Source: Bullera alba
Lineage: Eukaryota; Basidiomycota; Tremellomycetes; Tremellales; Bulleraceae
Direction: 5' to 3'
Length of the DNA: 64,000 bases
Assembly (NCBI GenBank): GCA_001600095.1
Contig: BCIX01000006.1
Span: 124,001-188,000 of the forward strand
The notes beneath the pieces were generated by a model. It saw only the letters and a list, made by a program, of their open reading frames with translations. It had not been told where the DNA came from and did not search any database. Below, piece after piece: positions 31,947 through 45,768 of this stretch (positions within the stretch are counted from its first letter, which is position 1; every line of letters starts with the position of its first letter). The position numbers and the translations under genes are program-made.

Positions 31947-33946
31947 TTACGCAGCCGTTGGTCCTCTTATCTCCCCCATCCCGACCAGCCTCCATCCCCA
32001 TTTCTCATCCCCAACTTCCCATGCCGCGCCGTCGTCTTGAGGAGTCTCGTCTTCGATCTTGAAGAACGGTTTTATGGCGATATGGATGACACCCTGAAAC
32101 ATCTCCATCAGTTGCGGGCGGAGCTTGTTCCCCGATTGGAGGAAATCCGGCGAGGCGTTGTACTCCAATAGCGAGACTCTGGGTGTTGCCAATTCGTCCT
32201 GCGATTCCGGGAAGGAGAGCATGAGGTCGACTCCGAATATCTACGAGGGGGATCAGCATCATCCCTCTTTTCCCTTGTACACCACCACGAGCGGTGCTGT
32301 TGGTTCGAACCCACCTCGAAGGCGTTGGGCATGAATTGCAACCCGAAGGACCCGCACTCCGCTCCCGCTTTCACGCTCTCAGCGACAACTTGGCCGACTT
32401 TGGCGAATGTGTCTTCTAGCCAGTTCTTGCTGATAGCGGCTTTGGTGGCGTAGGCCCCCTGATGGCTGTGAAGAGGGTTGAGACCTTCCAACTCCCAGAA
32501 CATCTTGATGAGCTCTTCAGGCGGCGATGGCGCTCCGAACGCATCAGTCTGGTAACGACCGTCAGTGACCGTATCATAACAGCACTCAGATCTGAGCTCA
32601 CTTGGAGACAGGTGTTGGTAAGATGAGGCCGGAGGTCGATCTCCCCGTCGGTCTTGGGTACCGAGTATGCCGATCCGGAGAACAGAGCGAGCATGGTTCG
32701 AGAGAGATGGACAGTGTATTCCCCAGTGATGAGCACGTAGGCTCTCAAGTGGAACTAGGGTGGTGTTGTCAGCCTCCTGGACAGTGCGAGTGAGCTGTTC
32801 GGCACACCTTATGACCTGTTATGGCAGATTCTGGATCATTCGCCTGCTGCGATATGTCGAATAGCATAGGTTTGGGGATGTATTCCTGGATCCGTCAGCA
32901 ATTCCCTCGTATTTTCTGGTCGACATGAGATCTCCCTCACCTGTATCACAAAGTGCCTCAGCTGCGAGGTCATAACTCCCGTCCCCTCATCCTCTTCGTC
33001 ATCACCGGCGTCATTGGAGAACTCGTAGACCTCGTCCAGATTATCGCTCTCCTCGTCCTCATCACTGCTATCGTCGAGTCGTATGCGCGAGCTATTTGCT
33101 GTCATGGCCTTAATGGCCTCATCGGCTTGCTTCTTGAACTCGCGATATGCGTCCACTTGTGACGAAGGTCCCGCTATCGACTCGTCGTCTGAGGAATCCG
33201 GCTCAAAGGCCTCAAAGATCTCCTGTCTGTACAAGTCAGTCTCGGGTCAACACTATGTCAGGCGGTTTACTCACAGCTCGTCTTTGGTGGAGAATAGTCG
33301 TATGCCTTGGGCACGGTCTGCAAATCCGGGTTTCAGGATGAACCACCTGGACCAATCAGCCTACCACTCCACTTTCGAGAACGCGATATAGGGAGTGACC
33401 CACTTCTTCTCTTCCTCCTCCAGGGCGTCATTCGCCTCAAGTGCCTCTCCGAGCTCGTACAGCTCATCCACCCAGAGTTCATCCAGCTCGTCCGCAAATT
33501 GAATCTCCACGTTCCATCCCTGCGGCCAACCTCCTTCTGCCAACACGCTGCTCAAGCCCCTATGCTGGACTTTGGCGAGATACTCTGTGATCGTGAGGTG
33601 AAGTTGGTGTTTCCGGATCAAGGCTTTTCGATAGATGTACGACGAGATCAGATACTCGGTTGGATTTGCGTGTGGCTTGTCGAACGACATGAGGTCGTAG
33701 TCGCACCTGCACCGGACTTAAGTTTACTCCAGATCCGCGGTATTCAGTAGCTCGGACTCACCATTGTAGAGACGGAGGATCATCTTCAGGGAAGGGGGCA
33801 AGGGATACGGCCAATCTAGGCAAAGTTGACACCAGAGCCTGTAGAAGTAGCGTCTGGGTGTATGGCGATGGGAAGGATACAAAAGCTGTGAGCGACTTGC
33901 TCTGCTCCGGTGTCGATGACGAGGGATCAGAGGCTAGAGCTGTCAT
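31947..33946 (-). CDS. Tubulin-tyrosine-ligase-like (TTL domain) protein, Pby1 type
   Basis: ATP-grasp protein of the TTL family; the closest type is the fungal protein known in budding yeast as Pby1. I joined about seven exons. The N-terminus (LTAFVSFPSPYTQTLLLQAL) fits the family, followed by DYDLMSFDKPHANPTEYLIS and YIYRKALIRKHQLHLTI. ATP-grasp elements are WFILKPGFADRAQGIRLFS (the lysine of ILKP), an acidic loop rich in Asp/Glu, EYIPKPMLFDISQQ, KFHLRAYVLITGEYTVHLSR, LTNTCLQ and LLEYNASPDF. The C-terminus ends with GEIRGPTAA. I chose ATG 33946 (CACAATGACA context), which begins just before the conserved N-terminus. An earlier in-frame ATG at 34117 would add 57 residues. Confidence 0.85.
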
Positions 33947-34343
33947 TGTGAGGTCTTTTTCAGTCGAGAACAAGGTAACAGTCACAGATGCACCCTCATC
34001 TTCAACTTTTGCTCGAAATGAATTGGCCGAAGCGATTTTATGATAGCGCTGAAATTCACCGAGAGTCATGTCAAGACTGAACAGCTGTACTCCTCGACAA
34101 GGGCTCAGAGCATGCATAGACGGGGCTAATCAGCATGGAAGGGCAAACCCAGGCCTAAGAGGAAGAGACTGACTTGATCCCAAAAGAATGCTTGAGCTGC
34201 GAACCCTCACGTCTCACGAAGCTGGCGGAGTTGGAGTCAAAACATCGATCAGCGTCATCGACCTCCACTAACATGACATGATGACAGAGCTAGCAGAGTC
34301 GTAGATCCATCCTCTTACCTCTACATTCAACTCTTCGAGCAAC

Positions 34344-35588
<1,245 letters not shown>

Positions 35589-35706
35589 TCAGATAGATCT
35601 CGATGCTGCGTGTCCTCCTGTGACGAATATCGTGTATGACAACTGCATGCAAGCATTACAATCAGGCCATGGCGTTGCCCCTGCGCTGAACTTGGTTGAC
35701 CCAAGA

Positions 35707-38684
35707 TCACCACTTCATCTTGCCAAACAAGCCTTTCTTCTTGCCCTCACCGTCCTCCTTGGACTTCTTCTTGTCTTTCCCATTGAGCGACATGTCCGAC
35801 ATCTTGCCCTGCAGCCCACTTGCTCCAAACGAGTCTGTCTGTTGCAACAGCGGCTTCTGCTGTTTCCCACTACTGCTCTGTTGAGGCTGTTGCTGCGGTG
35901 GAGGGGCTATAGGAGGTGGACCGACGGGTGGGACCCAATGCCTAAAGTCGAGAATGTTCTGGTACGATGTTGCCTGTCCTGGCTGACGATCGGCCCTGCC
36001 CGGAGATTGGGGGTGTAGAGGGATCGGTTTGGGTGGATTGCCTCCGATACCACCTCGTCCTAGGGCTTTGAGGTCTTTGACATAGTCTTCGGGTTTGATG
36101 ATGTGTGTGGAGCCTAGTTAGGAATATTAGCTGACACCACCCGAGATGCTAGCTCAAGAACAGTCCAGAGAACGAATGGCACTTACCGATGAAGATCTCC
36201 TTGCCGAGTGCTTGTCCAACGGTATAAGCCAGCCTCATCTCGGAATAAGTGATACCTCCAGCCACAAAGATGATCATGCGCTGCTTTCCCTCTGTATTGC
36301 CAACTCTGGATGAGGGCGCTTTGTGCCAGGTCGGTCTAGCACTACGTAGTGATCCTGACGACTGAATAGGTGCAGCCGCCGCTCCCGGTCGCAGCGAAGA
36401 TGCAAACTCTGGTGGCGTGTCTTTGACATAGGGGAACGTCGTGGGGTCTAAGCGATTCGAGTGGTGGTCCTAAGAGAGGCATCAGCGCCTGTCCTTGTAG
36501 TGGCGAGAGGAACTTACCTCTAGGACCATCTGAACGACTGGTTTGTACCGCGACAACTCGTATTCTCCCTCAGCGGCAACGTATTTCTGCTTTATACGAC
36601 CCTTGCTCGAGCGGTCTTTGGGATCCTAGAAGAGCTCAGCAAGGTGATCGGTCGAATGTGTCTTGACCCACCTTGATCACTTTGACTCCTAGATGTACCA
36701 GATTGTTGATCGCATCCTGCTCAGATAGCGACAACCGCGCGTGCTGATACAGCCTCCTCCTGTCCTCATCTGCTACGCCGTCCCGGAACAATATGTACAG
36801 TGCGATGATCCGGACTTTGTCAATATTACTGTGATTGTCAGCCAAATCCAATACCAGCGAGACTCACGACATAGCCCTGTCATCGAGCAAGGGGACCATC
36901 TCCTCGACTAGCGTTTTCGGCACCTTGCCCTCTGCAGTGAAACCAGTAGCGCAGCACTGTCATCAGCCAAGCCCGAGTGTTATGACACACCTGCTCCACA
37001 TTCGCCGATAGATTCAATTTCCGCGTCTCAAACAATCCCATACACTCCTGAGCCATGTCCAGATGAAGGGAGAATTGCTCTCTTTGCGTTTGGAATTGCG
37101 GCAGCGACGCCAGCATATCCTTGAGATCGTTCACATTGACATTTGCGCCTCTAACCAGGTCAGCGGGCTGTCTCGGCGCAATCCGACTCACCCTCTGAAT
37201 CCCGCGTGTTCTTGGGCAAACTTTCCAAAGTCCGTCATCAACGTGTCGATGGCATCTTTCATGTGGAGGTGTCGGACCGATACCCAAACGGGATCGGCTT
37301 CAGTCAACAAAGCCTCCTTTTGCTCCTTCCCGCCGACAGTGTTCTCGTAGGTATATCTAAAGGTCAGATGTGTTCTAATCTTCCACTCACCTGTAGCTTA
37401 TACCGTCTTTTACCGGTAGAAGGTCGTTGACCATTGCCTGATACCAAAACTCGTGAAGGAGAGGGGCAGCAGGGTCCATCGCTCTGTCCACTACGAAGAG
37501 GACCGCTCTAGGACGAGACGCTGGAGCCTGATCCAAATGTCAGCAACAAAAGATGAGGCAGCTGGTCGACTCACTGGGAACTCTGGGTTGTTGACCATAT
37601 ACTCGTCGAGATCCGCTTGTATCCGACTCGCGAGCTTCTTGCTTAGATACTCTCCAACTGGCTCACTCGCCCTCGAAGAACTGCTTCCCCCCATTGCTGA
37701 TCGCCAACGCAAACTCTGGCCGCCTTGATTGGCACTAGGAGGTGGAGCGGACATAGCGCCGTTGATCGCGGTCGAAGAAGATTGGGATAAAGGGCCGAGA
37801 GGAGAGTGATGCGAAGGCTGATAGTAACGAATGTAGGGGTTCTCATTGACGGTCGCGAGGAGATTGAGTACCTGGAGTCAGCTCGAGCAACACTGCTGGA
37901 CCTACCTGTCTGCTTGACGCCGCAATGTCGTCTTCAAACGCCTCGTGAGCCCAGTCTGCGGATGCTGCACCACCGGGATTGCCAAACATGGTGAAGAACG
38001 ACCAAGGTGCCCGCATAGAGAAGACTCTGTCCTCGATCGCTGTGGGAATGTCATCAACATGCGTCGTCAATCTGAAACGCGAAGCACCCACCCCAAAAGT
38101 TGCAGTACAGCTCGACGAAAGCCAGCAGGACATCCCGTGGCAGAGACTCAGTAAGTCTCGTCGCTAGTCGGTCGTCGATGCCTAGAGATAGTCAGATTTA
38201 TGACAGTAGTCAGTCTACGTCCAAGCTCACCATCGATGAAGTAGAGATGGGCCGACTTGTATGTCCGCCTTCCACTGCTGAAGTCCGCTATGATCCTGTC
38301 CACATTCTGAGACGTTGGTGTGAGGAGGTATATCGCGTCCACGCCCATCGGCTGTCGAGGCGAGTGCAGCGGCTCGACAGCTAAGACGGGTTGTCAGCTC
38401 AACCCATGCCGGCGGCAGGCCTCAAAGGAGGTCAATGGGACACTTAACGTACAGGTGACATTGAGATGAAGGATCTCGTGATTCGAGTATACAGTATCTA
38501 AGAGCGCTTGCGAATGGTCGTCCGTGATCAAAATCTTCCACGTTCCGGCAGGAATGGACTTGATGGCGGACGTGAAGCCTAGAAAGAGAGGTCAACATCT
38601 TCGGGTATGGCGGGTCGCATTGATCACCGAGTCGCGCGAGCTGGGTGTGGACTCACGGGCTTTGAGTAGATCCTTGAGCGGCAT
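35707..38684 (-). CDS. SEC1: Sec1/Munc18-family exocytosis protein
   Basis: SM protein that binds SNARE complexes at the plasma membrane during exocytosis. The start [19 protein letters not shown] matches the family N-terminus, followed by [60 protein letters not shown] and [20 protein letters not shown]. The diagnostic [20 protein letters not shown] motif comes next, then a central helical region ([40 protein letters not shown]) and the C-terminal [21 protein letters not shown] Pro/Gln-rich and Lys-rich tail ([20 protein letters not shown] type) ends GKMKW. About twelve short introns. Start 38684 is the ATG giving the conserved N-terminus. Confidence 0.9.
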
Positions 38685-38989
38685 GGCGAAGGTGAGAAGT
38701 TGCTGAGCCTTCAGAACCTTGGCCAGATGTGAGTGTGAAAAGGAGCCCGCTCTGCACAGGGGAGACTGTTGTCAGAGTACGAGGGAGGCCTTTGTTGAGG
38801 ACGTAGATGCGGCGTGTGAGGCCTGAGGTGTGAGGTCATCCTCTCTCTCGCTCTCGGCCAGCAGGTGAAGCGGTGCTTCCCGCGGAACTGACCATACTAG
38901 CATTTCATTACACAACACTCGTATTCCCCCCCGCAGAAGCCTAATCAAAGACGCTGAGCCCACTACAAAATCTAATTCCATGTGACTCG

Positions 38990-39752
38990 CTAGATCGCGC
39001 TGTACCGTCGTCTGACCTCATCCGTTGTGCTTGTGCTTGTACCGGACACTGACTCTTCGACCTGAGCTTCTGCTCCCATCTCCCCACCTCTTGCCTTCAG
39101 TACCGGCTTGCGCAAACCTTCAACGACCTCGTTCCTGGATCCCACGTTGCGCGGCCGTCCAACACTACCGGCAGCACTGTTCGATTTGGCCGGAGCGCGG
39201 GCTGGTGCCGCTACTGGGAGAGGCGATCGGATTGCGGCTCCCTCCTCTTGCTTGCAGGCCAGGAATCCTTCCAACCACCTGTGATTCGCAGCGACCAGTC
39301 TTGTCGGATCATTGTGGTCCTCTATCGACAATTCGAGTTGATGAGCGAAGAGGCGGAAAGTCCGTGATTGGGTCGACACTCCTGCCCAAGCAAGAAACCA
39401 GTGAATAGAAGAGGCGAGCGGCGTAGTGAAGTCGAGAAGACGGCTCGTGTCCCTTAGTCCACTGCGCCACGTCTTGTCTTGCTCGCTCCGTTTCCTTCTC
39501 GATGCACCCTGCGCGTCCGTCCATTCCTCTTTCCTCGTGGCGGCCAATGTGCAGACGAGACGACGAATAGGGTGGATACGGAGAGCCGTGCTCCCCAGGT
39601 CGCAGTGTCTTGAACGCGTAGGTTTGAGTGAGCTCGGATCCAGATGCGGATGAAGACTGAAGCACAGTGCGGCCTCGGTAGACAGTGTTGCAGGTGCTGA
39701 GATAGGGCGTTGCTTCCGTATTGCGATGTGAGGATGATGCGAAGGGATTCAA
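38990..39752 (-). CDS. Doubtful protein-coding locus with two overlapping open frames
   Basis: Two long minus-strand frames overlap. One starts with ATG at 39752 (MNPFASSSHRNTEATPYLS) and runs 147 codons to 39309. The other has no ATG but is open from about 39754 to the stop at 38990 (about 255 codons); its later part looks more like protein (SGLRDTSRLLDFTTPLASSI, WLEGFLACKQEEG). A frameshift, an undetected intron or chance could explain this. A single protein starting in the first frame and ending in the second is plausible, and the helical pattern faintly recalls Pex11-type proteins, but I would not assign it. Confidence 0.35.
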
Positions 39753-40089
39753 GCCTCCATTTCCGCCTTGGTGAACTATACTGGTGCGGCTCGAGCTCTT
39801 ATACTACTCGGACGCTTCTACTAGACCTGTCGTTGGGCTGGAGTCCTAGCAGCTTGATGCCACCTTCAGGTCATCCTCGGCCACCCAGGTCATCCTCGGC
39901 CACCCATTTGCCCAAGGGAGTACCGTCACCGGACCTACAGGCCGCCTAGTGAAGTTGGTTTGGTACTAGCTCGAGGCTGGGAATAGGTCTGACAATCCTT
40001 GGTTGGCGCAGGGTTGGTACCGGTGAGGCGACGAAAGGACGGATGTTGATCTTTCGGTAGGTACGACGCGGCTGGGGCACCACCTTGCT
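39753..40089. other. Intergenic, with a 19-bp tandem duplication
   Basis: A perfect 19-bp direct duplication (CAGGTCATCCTCGGCCACC) lies at 39867-39885 and 39886-39904. The remainder (39950-40089) probably belongs to the decayed retroelement to its right. No gene seen. Confidence 0.5.
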
Positions 40090-40530
40090 TGATACAATGT
40101 GCGTTGGTGTGGCCGTTTGTTCGATGAAGGGTGCAAGCGAACTGCTATTTGGCGGACAAGGCGACAGTCTGGGTCGTAACACCATCCATTCGCCCCATGT
40201 CCCAGTCCATCGCAGCCATTACCTTCTCCGAGGTCAGAGGAGATTCCATCCACAGGTTCTGCTTCTGCGTAGACCAGGATTCTGGAAGAGCCAAGGTCAT
40301 GGCATAGGTCAAAACTGAGTCCGATATCTTCTCATCACCAGAGGCCATTTGGTCGTAGGTGGAGAGGAGACGGGCGAGGACGTCGGAGGCGTTGTCGCCA
40401 TCGGCAACGGTAGTCCGGAAAAGCTCCTGGACTAGGTATGATCGCTTGAGGTCGGCCCACAGCTGACTGGGCTTAGGGTCGGACGGATCGGCGTATGCGG
40501 CTGGGAGACATTCGATGGTGAACCGGAGCA
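40090..40530 (-). pseudogene. Decayed gag fragment of a copia-type LTR retrotransposon
   Basis: Read on the minus strand, an open stretch contains LRFTIECLPAAYADPSDPKP, LWADLKRSYLVQELFRTT, VLARLLSTYDQM and YAMTLALPESWSTQKQNLWM, which is the helical layout of copia/UBN2-type Gag. A TAG (40147-40145) interrupts the frame. Directly behind it the same frame encodes C-x2-H-x4-H-x4-C (CTLHRTNGHTNAHC, 40135-40094), a zinc-knuckle variant with the usual 2-4-4 spacing. Upstream of about 40530 the frame shifts. No protease, integrase, reverse transcriptase or clear LTR is present in the window, so only gag survived. Confidence 0.65.
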
Positions 40531-40621
40531 GTCTGTCCTCAGCCGAAGTATGACAACCAAGTTAACTTCCGTCAAGTAGCGATTCTCGAACACTGGCGGC
40601 TTCGAGTAATGCTCAACCTGA

Positions 40622-40935
40622 CACAAACCGCTTGTCGGCTACCTGTCGTATATAACCAGGAAGAGGAGGTTCGATAGAGTGGTAGGTTCATGGTCCACGA
40701 GGGGTTGCCAAAATAAGAGAGATCGTGCTACCTAGAGCGTGGCGGACAGGTGAGACAGGCCAATATCCTTCGAGTCGAGTGTAAACCGTTGACAAACGTC
40801 CATCGAATATCACCAGGATTCGGTAGATCGGTAGGTCGTGGTATAGGCGTGGAAGCCGAAATGAGAAGATCGTGCTTACATAGAGAGTGGTGGACGTGTG
40901 AGGCGGGCTAGATTCTGTCGAGTCGAGTGTCATCG
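40622..40935. repeat. Two-copy diverged tandem repeat, ~155 bp unit
   Basis: Copy A (about 40622-40781) and copy B (about 40782-40935) align through: AAACCGn(T)TG, CGTATATAACCAGG versus CGAATATCACCAGG, GTGGTAGGTTC versus TCGGTAGGTCG, AAATAAGAGAGATCGTGCT versus AAATGAGAAGATCGTGCT, and CGAGTCGAGTGT. It directly adjoins the gag remnant and may be its former leader or part of a duplicated LTR. Confidence 0.7.
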
Positions 40936-41319
40936 TAGGAGTGATGCACTATTAGGCCTACCGGAGTGCTGTTTCTTGTGATAGTAATTTATGGCTATAG
41001 CAGAGAGCTTTTTTGACCCTCTTCGTAGAGTGCCCCCTGCTCTATTGGACGACTGGATCGGCAGTCAAAGGAGACAGAGACTCAGAAAGCGAAGGAAGCT
41101 GCGATGCGATGGACTGGATTTCCAGCAGCAGCGTACTCGCGAGATTCGCTCGGAGAAACTTTATCCCAGCTTCGGATAAATCCCGTCCTGAAACTTGGGA
41201 TTGCTCGAGACGCGTTGATCACATTGTCTTTGGGCTCGACATTACAGCTCGCTCATCTCATCTTCAACACTGCGGGAACAGCAGTCCATTCGCAGATACG
41301 ATCAAATCTCGCCTCTAGA

Positions 41320-44300
41320 ATGGACGGCCAGGTATTGGAATGCCTCAGGGCGACGCTGTCCCCAGACCAGGGCACTCGGCGCAACGCTGAGGAGCAGCTC
41401 AAGCAGCTGTTTCAACATCCCGGTTAGTTCCAGCTGGCCTCATGTCCTTGCCTTCTAGCTGACTCATCTCAGATGGCGGATTGAGCTTGACGAGGATCCT
41501 GGCAAGCTCAGAGGTGGACATATCCCAGCGGCAGATGAGTGCTTTGGTAGTGATCAGTGGTACACCTGACTGACGTTGAAGTACTCTGCGGGAGTGCTAT
41601 TGCATAGGTATATAGACGACCATTGGTCTTACGCCTCGCCCTCGTTCAAACAGCCCATGGCATCGTCAGAGGTATGTCAGCTCATCCACAGAGCTGGGTT
41701 CTGATGCTTTGTCCCAGGTGAAAGTCCAGATCCGGTCACTCCTGTTCAACGCCCTCTCGGATCCTCAGCGCAAGATCCGGTCATTGAGCGTGAGTCCCCT
41801 GTGGCGACCTTGACTGAGTTCTTGGTATAGGCTTTTGGTCTCTCTGCCGTATCACGCTTCGATTGGCCTGACGACTATCCCACTCTCCTGGGCGACTTGA
41901 TCGGCCTCCTCAATTCCGGCTCGACGGACTCTGTCCACGGCGCTTTGAGGGTCATTGTCGAATTTGTCAAGGACGATCTGACGGACGACCAGCTGTTGCC
42001 GGTCGTGAGGGATATGCTGCCGGCTCTACTCAACATCCTCGGAGACTCTAATGTGAGCATCGACTCTTGACTCCAGCTGACAGGTAGTCACACTCGTGCA
42101 CGAGTCGAGCGTCGACCGTGGCATGTTTCAGACAAGTTATGCGATTGCTGGAGACGGTCAAGGAGGAGCACCCGAAAGCAGTCAAGGAAGTGCTCAATGG
42201 CCTTTGCTCGCAGTGGTTTTCAGCGTTCCAGCAGATCATGGGCGGGGATGTAGTTGCCGATGTGACCAAGAGCTGGGAGCATCTGGGTATCCTCAACGAG
42301 ATCTTCCGGGTGAGCAGCTACCCCACTCTGCAAGTTGGACAGTTTCAAAGCTGATGATACTTCATAGACGTTCAGCTTGTTCCTTAATGCTTTCCCTTCG
42401 TACATATCCCCGTCGATACCACTCCTACTACAGCTTACTGTCCACATCCTCGACTCTCTGTCGCCCATGTTCAACACGTACCACCTCTCAAACGACAATG
42501 CGGAGGAGGCGCCATCCCCCGTCTCCGATACTTTCAATTTGAGTAATCCCTCCATGGGGATCAACGACCTCGCATGCTCCGCTTTCGACTTTATGACCTC
42601 TGGCGTCCGAGGTCCAAAGGCAAAGAAGTGTCTGGAAGAGGAGGTTAACGGAGGAAAGAGGGGCACGGCTTTGATGCAGAGTATACTGCGTAGTGTATTG
42701 GATTACACCCAAGTCACCCGATCGGATGTGAGTAGCTGTTGGCAATTGGAGGAAGTGCTCATACCCTGCAGGAGGAAGAATGGATGGAGGATGCTAACGC
42801 GTTTGTGATGGACGAGGATGAGGAGTCGGATTGGTACGGCCTACGAGTCTCGGGTCACGATCTCGTCGGAGTGAGTCACACTACTGGTGCAAATTTAGTA
42901 TTAACCCCCGCAGTCTCTAATGGACGGGAGACCCAAGATCGTCGCTCCGCTACTGCAAGGATTGGTGCAAGAAAAGGTCCAACAGTCCGCAAATGCGCGG
43001 TCGTCCAATAGCCAGGACTGGTGAGTTCAGGCCGTTTGTCTCTTCAGCACACCCGTTGATTTGCTCAGGTGGAAACCGCTCGAAGCTGCACTTGCTCTCC
43101 TTGGCGGCGTGTCCGACGACGTCCGAGATCTACTGGAAACCAAGGGATCAGAGGCCTCAGCTCAAATTGACATCCAGTTCCTCTTCGATCAAGTCATCCC
43201 CGGACTCCTAGACCAGTCGGGTGAGTCGCCCCTAAAGACTATTTGGAAAGATGCTGACTTGTGTAGATACGCCATTCCTCCAAGGTCGGGCGTTTGTCTT
43301 TGCGAGTCAATACGTGTCGATACTGCCGAAATCCCTGGCGGGGCAGTATCTCGCCGCGACGGTATCCGCGCTTGATGCCGATGCGACGGAGATTGCCACG
43401 CCGGTCAAGTTGTCCGCGGTCAAGTGTATTCGAAAGTGAGTCCCAGCACTGTCACCCTCCTCCCCATCCTATGATCTTCCTCAGGCGAGAGTGATCCTTT
43501 CCTCATCCTCAGGCGGATGTGATAGTCGAGTCGACTGGCAGGCGATAGGGAAGGAGCTGATGAACACAGCTTTTGTCGACATGTACCTGAAGACGTGGTT
43601 AAATCACAGTCTAGACGCACATTGCAGCTGCTTCTCCCGCTCCTACCGACGACTGAAGGTGAAACGCTCTATCTCCTGCTAGAGACGGTCCGTGCGGTGC
43701 TGGGTCTGGATAAAGATCTATTGACGGAGGAGAATACGCCAGAGGTAGCCGAGATGGTATACCAGATCTGGCTCCAGTATACCGATGGTGAGCATTTGTC
43801 CGATTCGCCTCCCTGATTCTCATCTCCATTGGCGATGCGTGCGAGGTTATGCCAAGGCTACTCGGCCGACTCTCCATGACCGCATTCAATGACATTGCTC
43901 AGATCATCAGCATCGGGATACCCGGTCTAGCACGCCGCTAACACCCATACAGATCCAGTCGTCACCGCCATTGTGGAAGAGGTCTTCGAGTCAATAGTCC
44001 AAAACCCCTCGCCAGCGGTCGTCACCTCGCTCGTCAACTACATGTCCCCCAAGCTCGCAGCAGTGATCTCGACCCCCAAATCGGACGAAACGGCGCATAT
44101 GCCTTACGAGGCAATCAGCCTCTGCAACAGCTTAATCAAGAGCCGAAGCGGTCCGATCGAAGTGGGTATCGTTGCCACTGTGACGAAAGCGATTTTGGGG
44201 CTGCTGCAGCGTACAGACGACGTCGAGGAGATTCAGGTGAGTGCCCCTCATGGGATATAGCTGAGCTGTGCCTAGCACGGGGTGCTGCACCTCACGTATA

Positions 44301-45768
44301 TCGTCAGAAAGGATTGTGACAAGTTGATCCAATGGTGAGTCGATTTCGATCGAGCCTTCACCTGTCTCCTTTCCCACAGAGGCGCGAGGCGAGCCAAGAC
44401 GCGAGTGCTCTTTGAGCCAGTGCTGACTCTACGTAGGAGGGACGAACAGGGGAATAACGGGATAGCATCGATTTTCGGCTTGTTGGGCCAATTCCTCTCC
44501 CCGACGTTCTCCGAGCCTGCGGGCATCTTTGTCGGGGATCTGATCATGCACATGTTCAGAAAGGCTGGTAGTGCTATTGGACCGGTACTCCCGGATCTCA
44601 GTAGGGCGATGGTGGAGAGGTTGGCCGTGGCAAAGATGCCGAGTTTCAGCGTGGTGAGCAGTGGCCCCGTTGAACTTTCCCTCACCTCGCATCAGCAGGA
44701 GTGAGACCGTCGCTGACCTTGAACTCCTTAGAGCCTGATACTCCCGTTCGCGTACCTCTTTGGGACCGACTACACAGACGCCACGATCGACCTCCTCTCC
44801 CAGATCTCCGTGATGAAGGACTCGCAAAGGCGGTCCGGCCTGGACGTCGTTTTGACCACTTGGTGCGATGTCAGCGATACCATCAGCGGGTCATGGGACA
44901 TTCGCGTCAGGTAAGCTCTCGACTCGGGAGAGGATATTGTACTGATTTGGCAGTTCGGCGGGTCTGAGCAAGTTGTTCGTGAAGAACGATGAGAGGTTGA
45001 GAGGTGTTTCAGTGCAAGGAGACATGATAGTGACCAAGGAGCAGAGCAAGAGTGAGTCTAGAGTCGGATTGATCGGATGAATTAAGTGCTGACTTGCGGT
45101 CCAGCGATAATGACGAGGTCGAAAACACAAAAGTGTGAGTGTGGGCGTTACTGTCACTGCCGAAATAGGTAGACGAGATTGCTGACGCCATCTCACTGCA
45201 GCTCCGATCCAGTACACCCGCGTGCCGTTCCCTGTCAAAGCGCTCAAAATGCTCTTGAAGGACTTACAGCATGCTCGCAGCGGCAAGGGCAAGGGCAAGG
45301 ATGCGCGCGCTCCCGCTCTCGATGAAGAGCTTGACGAGGACGACGGGGTGAGTACTCAAGCTTCCCAGGGTGGACGACCGCTGAGTGGGATAGGATGACG
45401 AATGGGACGATGACGATCCGCTCGGGGACGCCGACGGGGAGGCTGGGGAGTTTGATTTCCTCTCGAGTGAGTCCGACGACTGTACTATAGCCAGAACGGA
45501 GGCTGATAAGTGGTCAGCGTGGTTGGACGCCGGAGGGACGGATACCCAAGATGACGACGAGGATCTCCGTCAGGATCCACTCTGTCAATTGGACATGGCG
45601 GTGAGTCCCCCACGGGAGAGAGACATGAGTGGATGTTGATGACTATAGGAACACCTGGTGAACACGCTGAGAAGGTGCTATACAACGAACGAGAATGGGA
45701 TTCATGAGATGGTTACCGCGCTGACTGAAGAGGAGAAGGGAGTGCTGAGGAGTTCTCTTACGACATAG
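41320..45768 (+). CDS. KAP114: Importin-9 / Kap114-type karyopherin
   Basis: Importin-beta family nuclear import receptor; Kap114/importin-9 carries histones and transcription factors. The start MDGQVLECLRATLSPDQGTR followed by NAEEQLKQL is the N-terminal importin repeat. Successive exons give HEAT-like helices (VKVQIRSLLFNALSDPQRKI, LIGLLNSGSTDSVHGALRVI, FLNAFPSYISPSIPLLLQLT, LVVISG-like segments). Exons near 43100-43420 read DVRDLLETKGSEASAQIDIQ and YVSILPKSLAGQYLAATVSA. An acidic stretch (DEELDEDDG and EWDDDDPLGDADGEAGEF) and the ending DPLCQLDMAEHLVNTLRRCY with LTEEEKGVLRSSLTT match the importin-9 C-terminus in kind and order. Twenty or so short introns make this the most fragmented gene here. 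TAG ends at 45768. Confidence 0.85.

Noticed and set aside
32290..32330. GGTTCGAACCCACC, a perfect tRNA B-box-like match
   Set aside because: It lies inside an intron of the TTL-like gene, directly after its donor, and no A-box or stems are present; the TTCGAA palindrome explains it.
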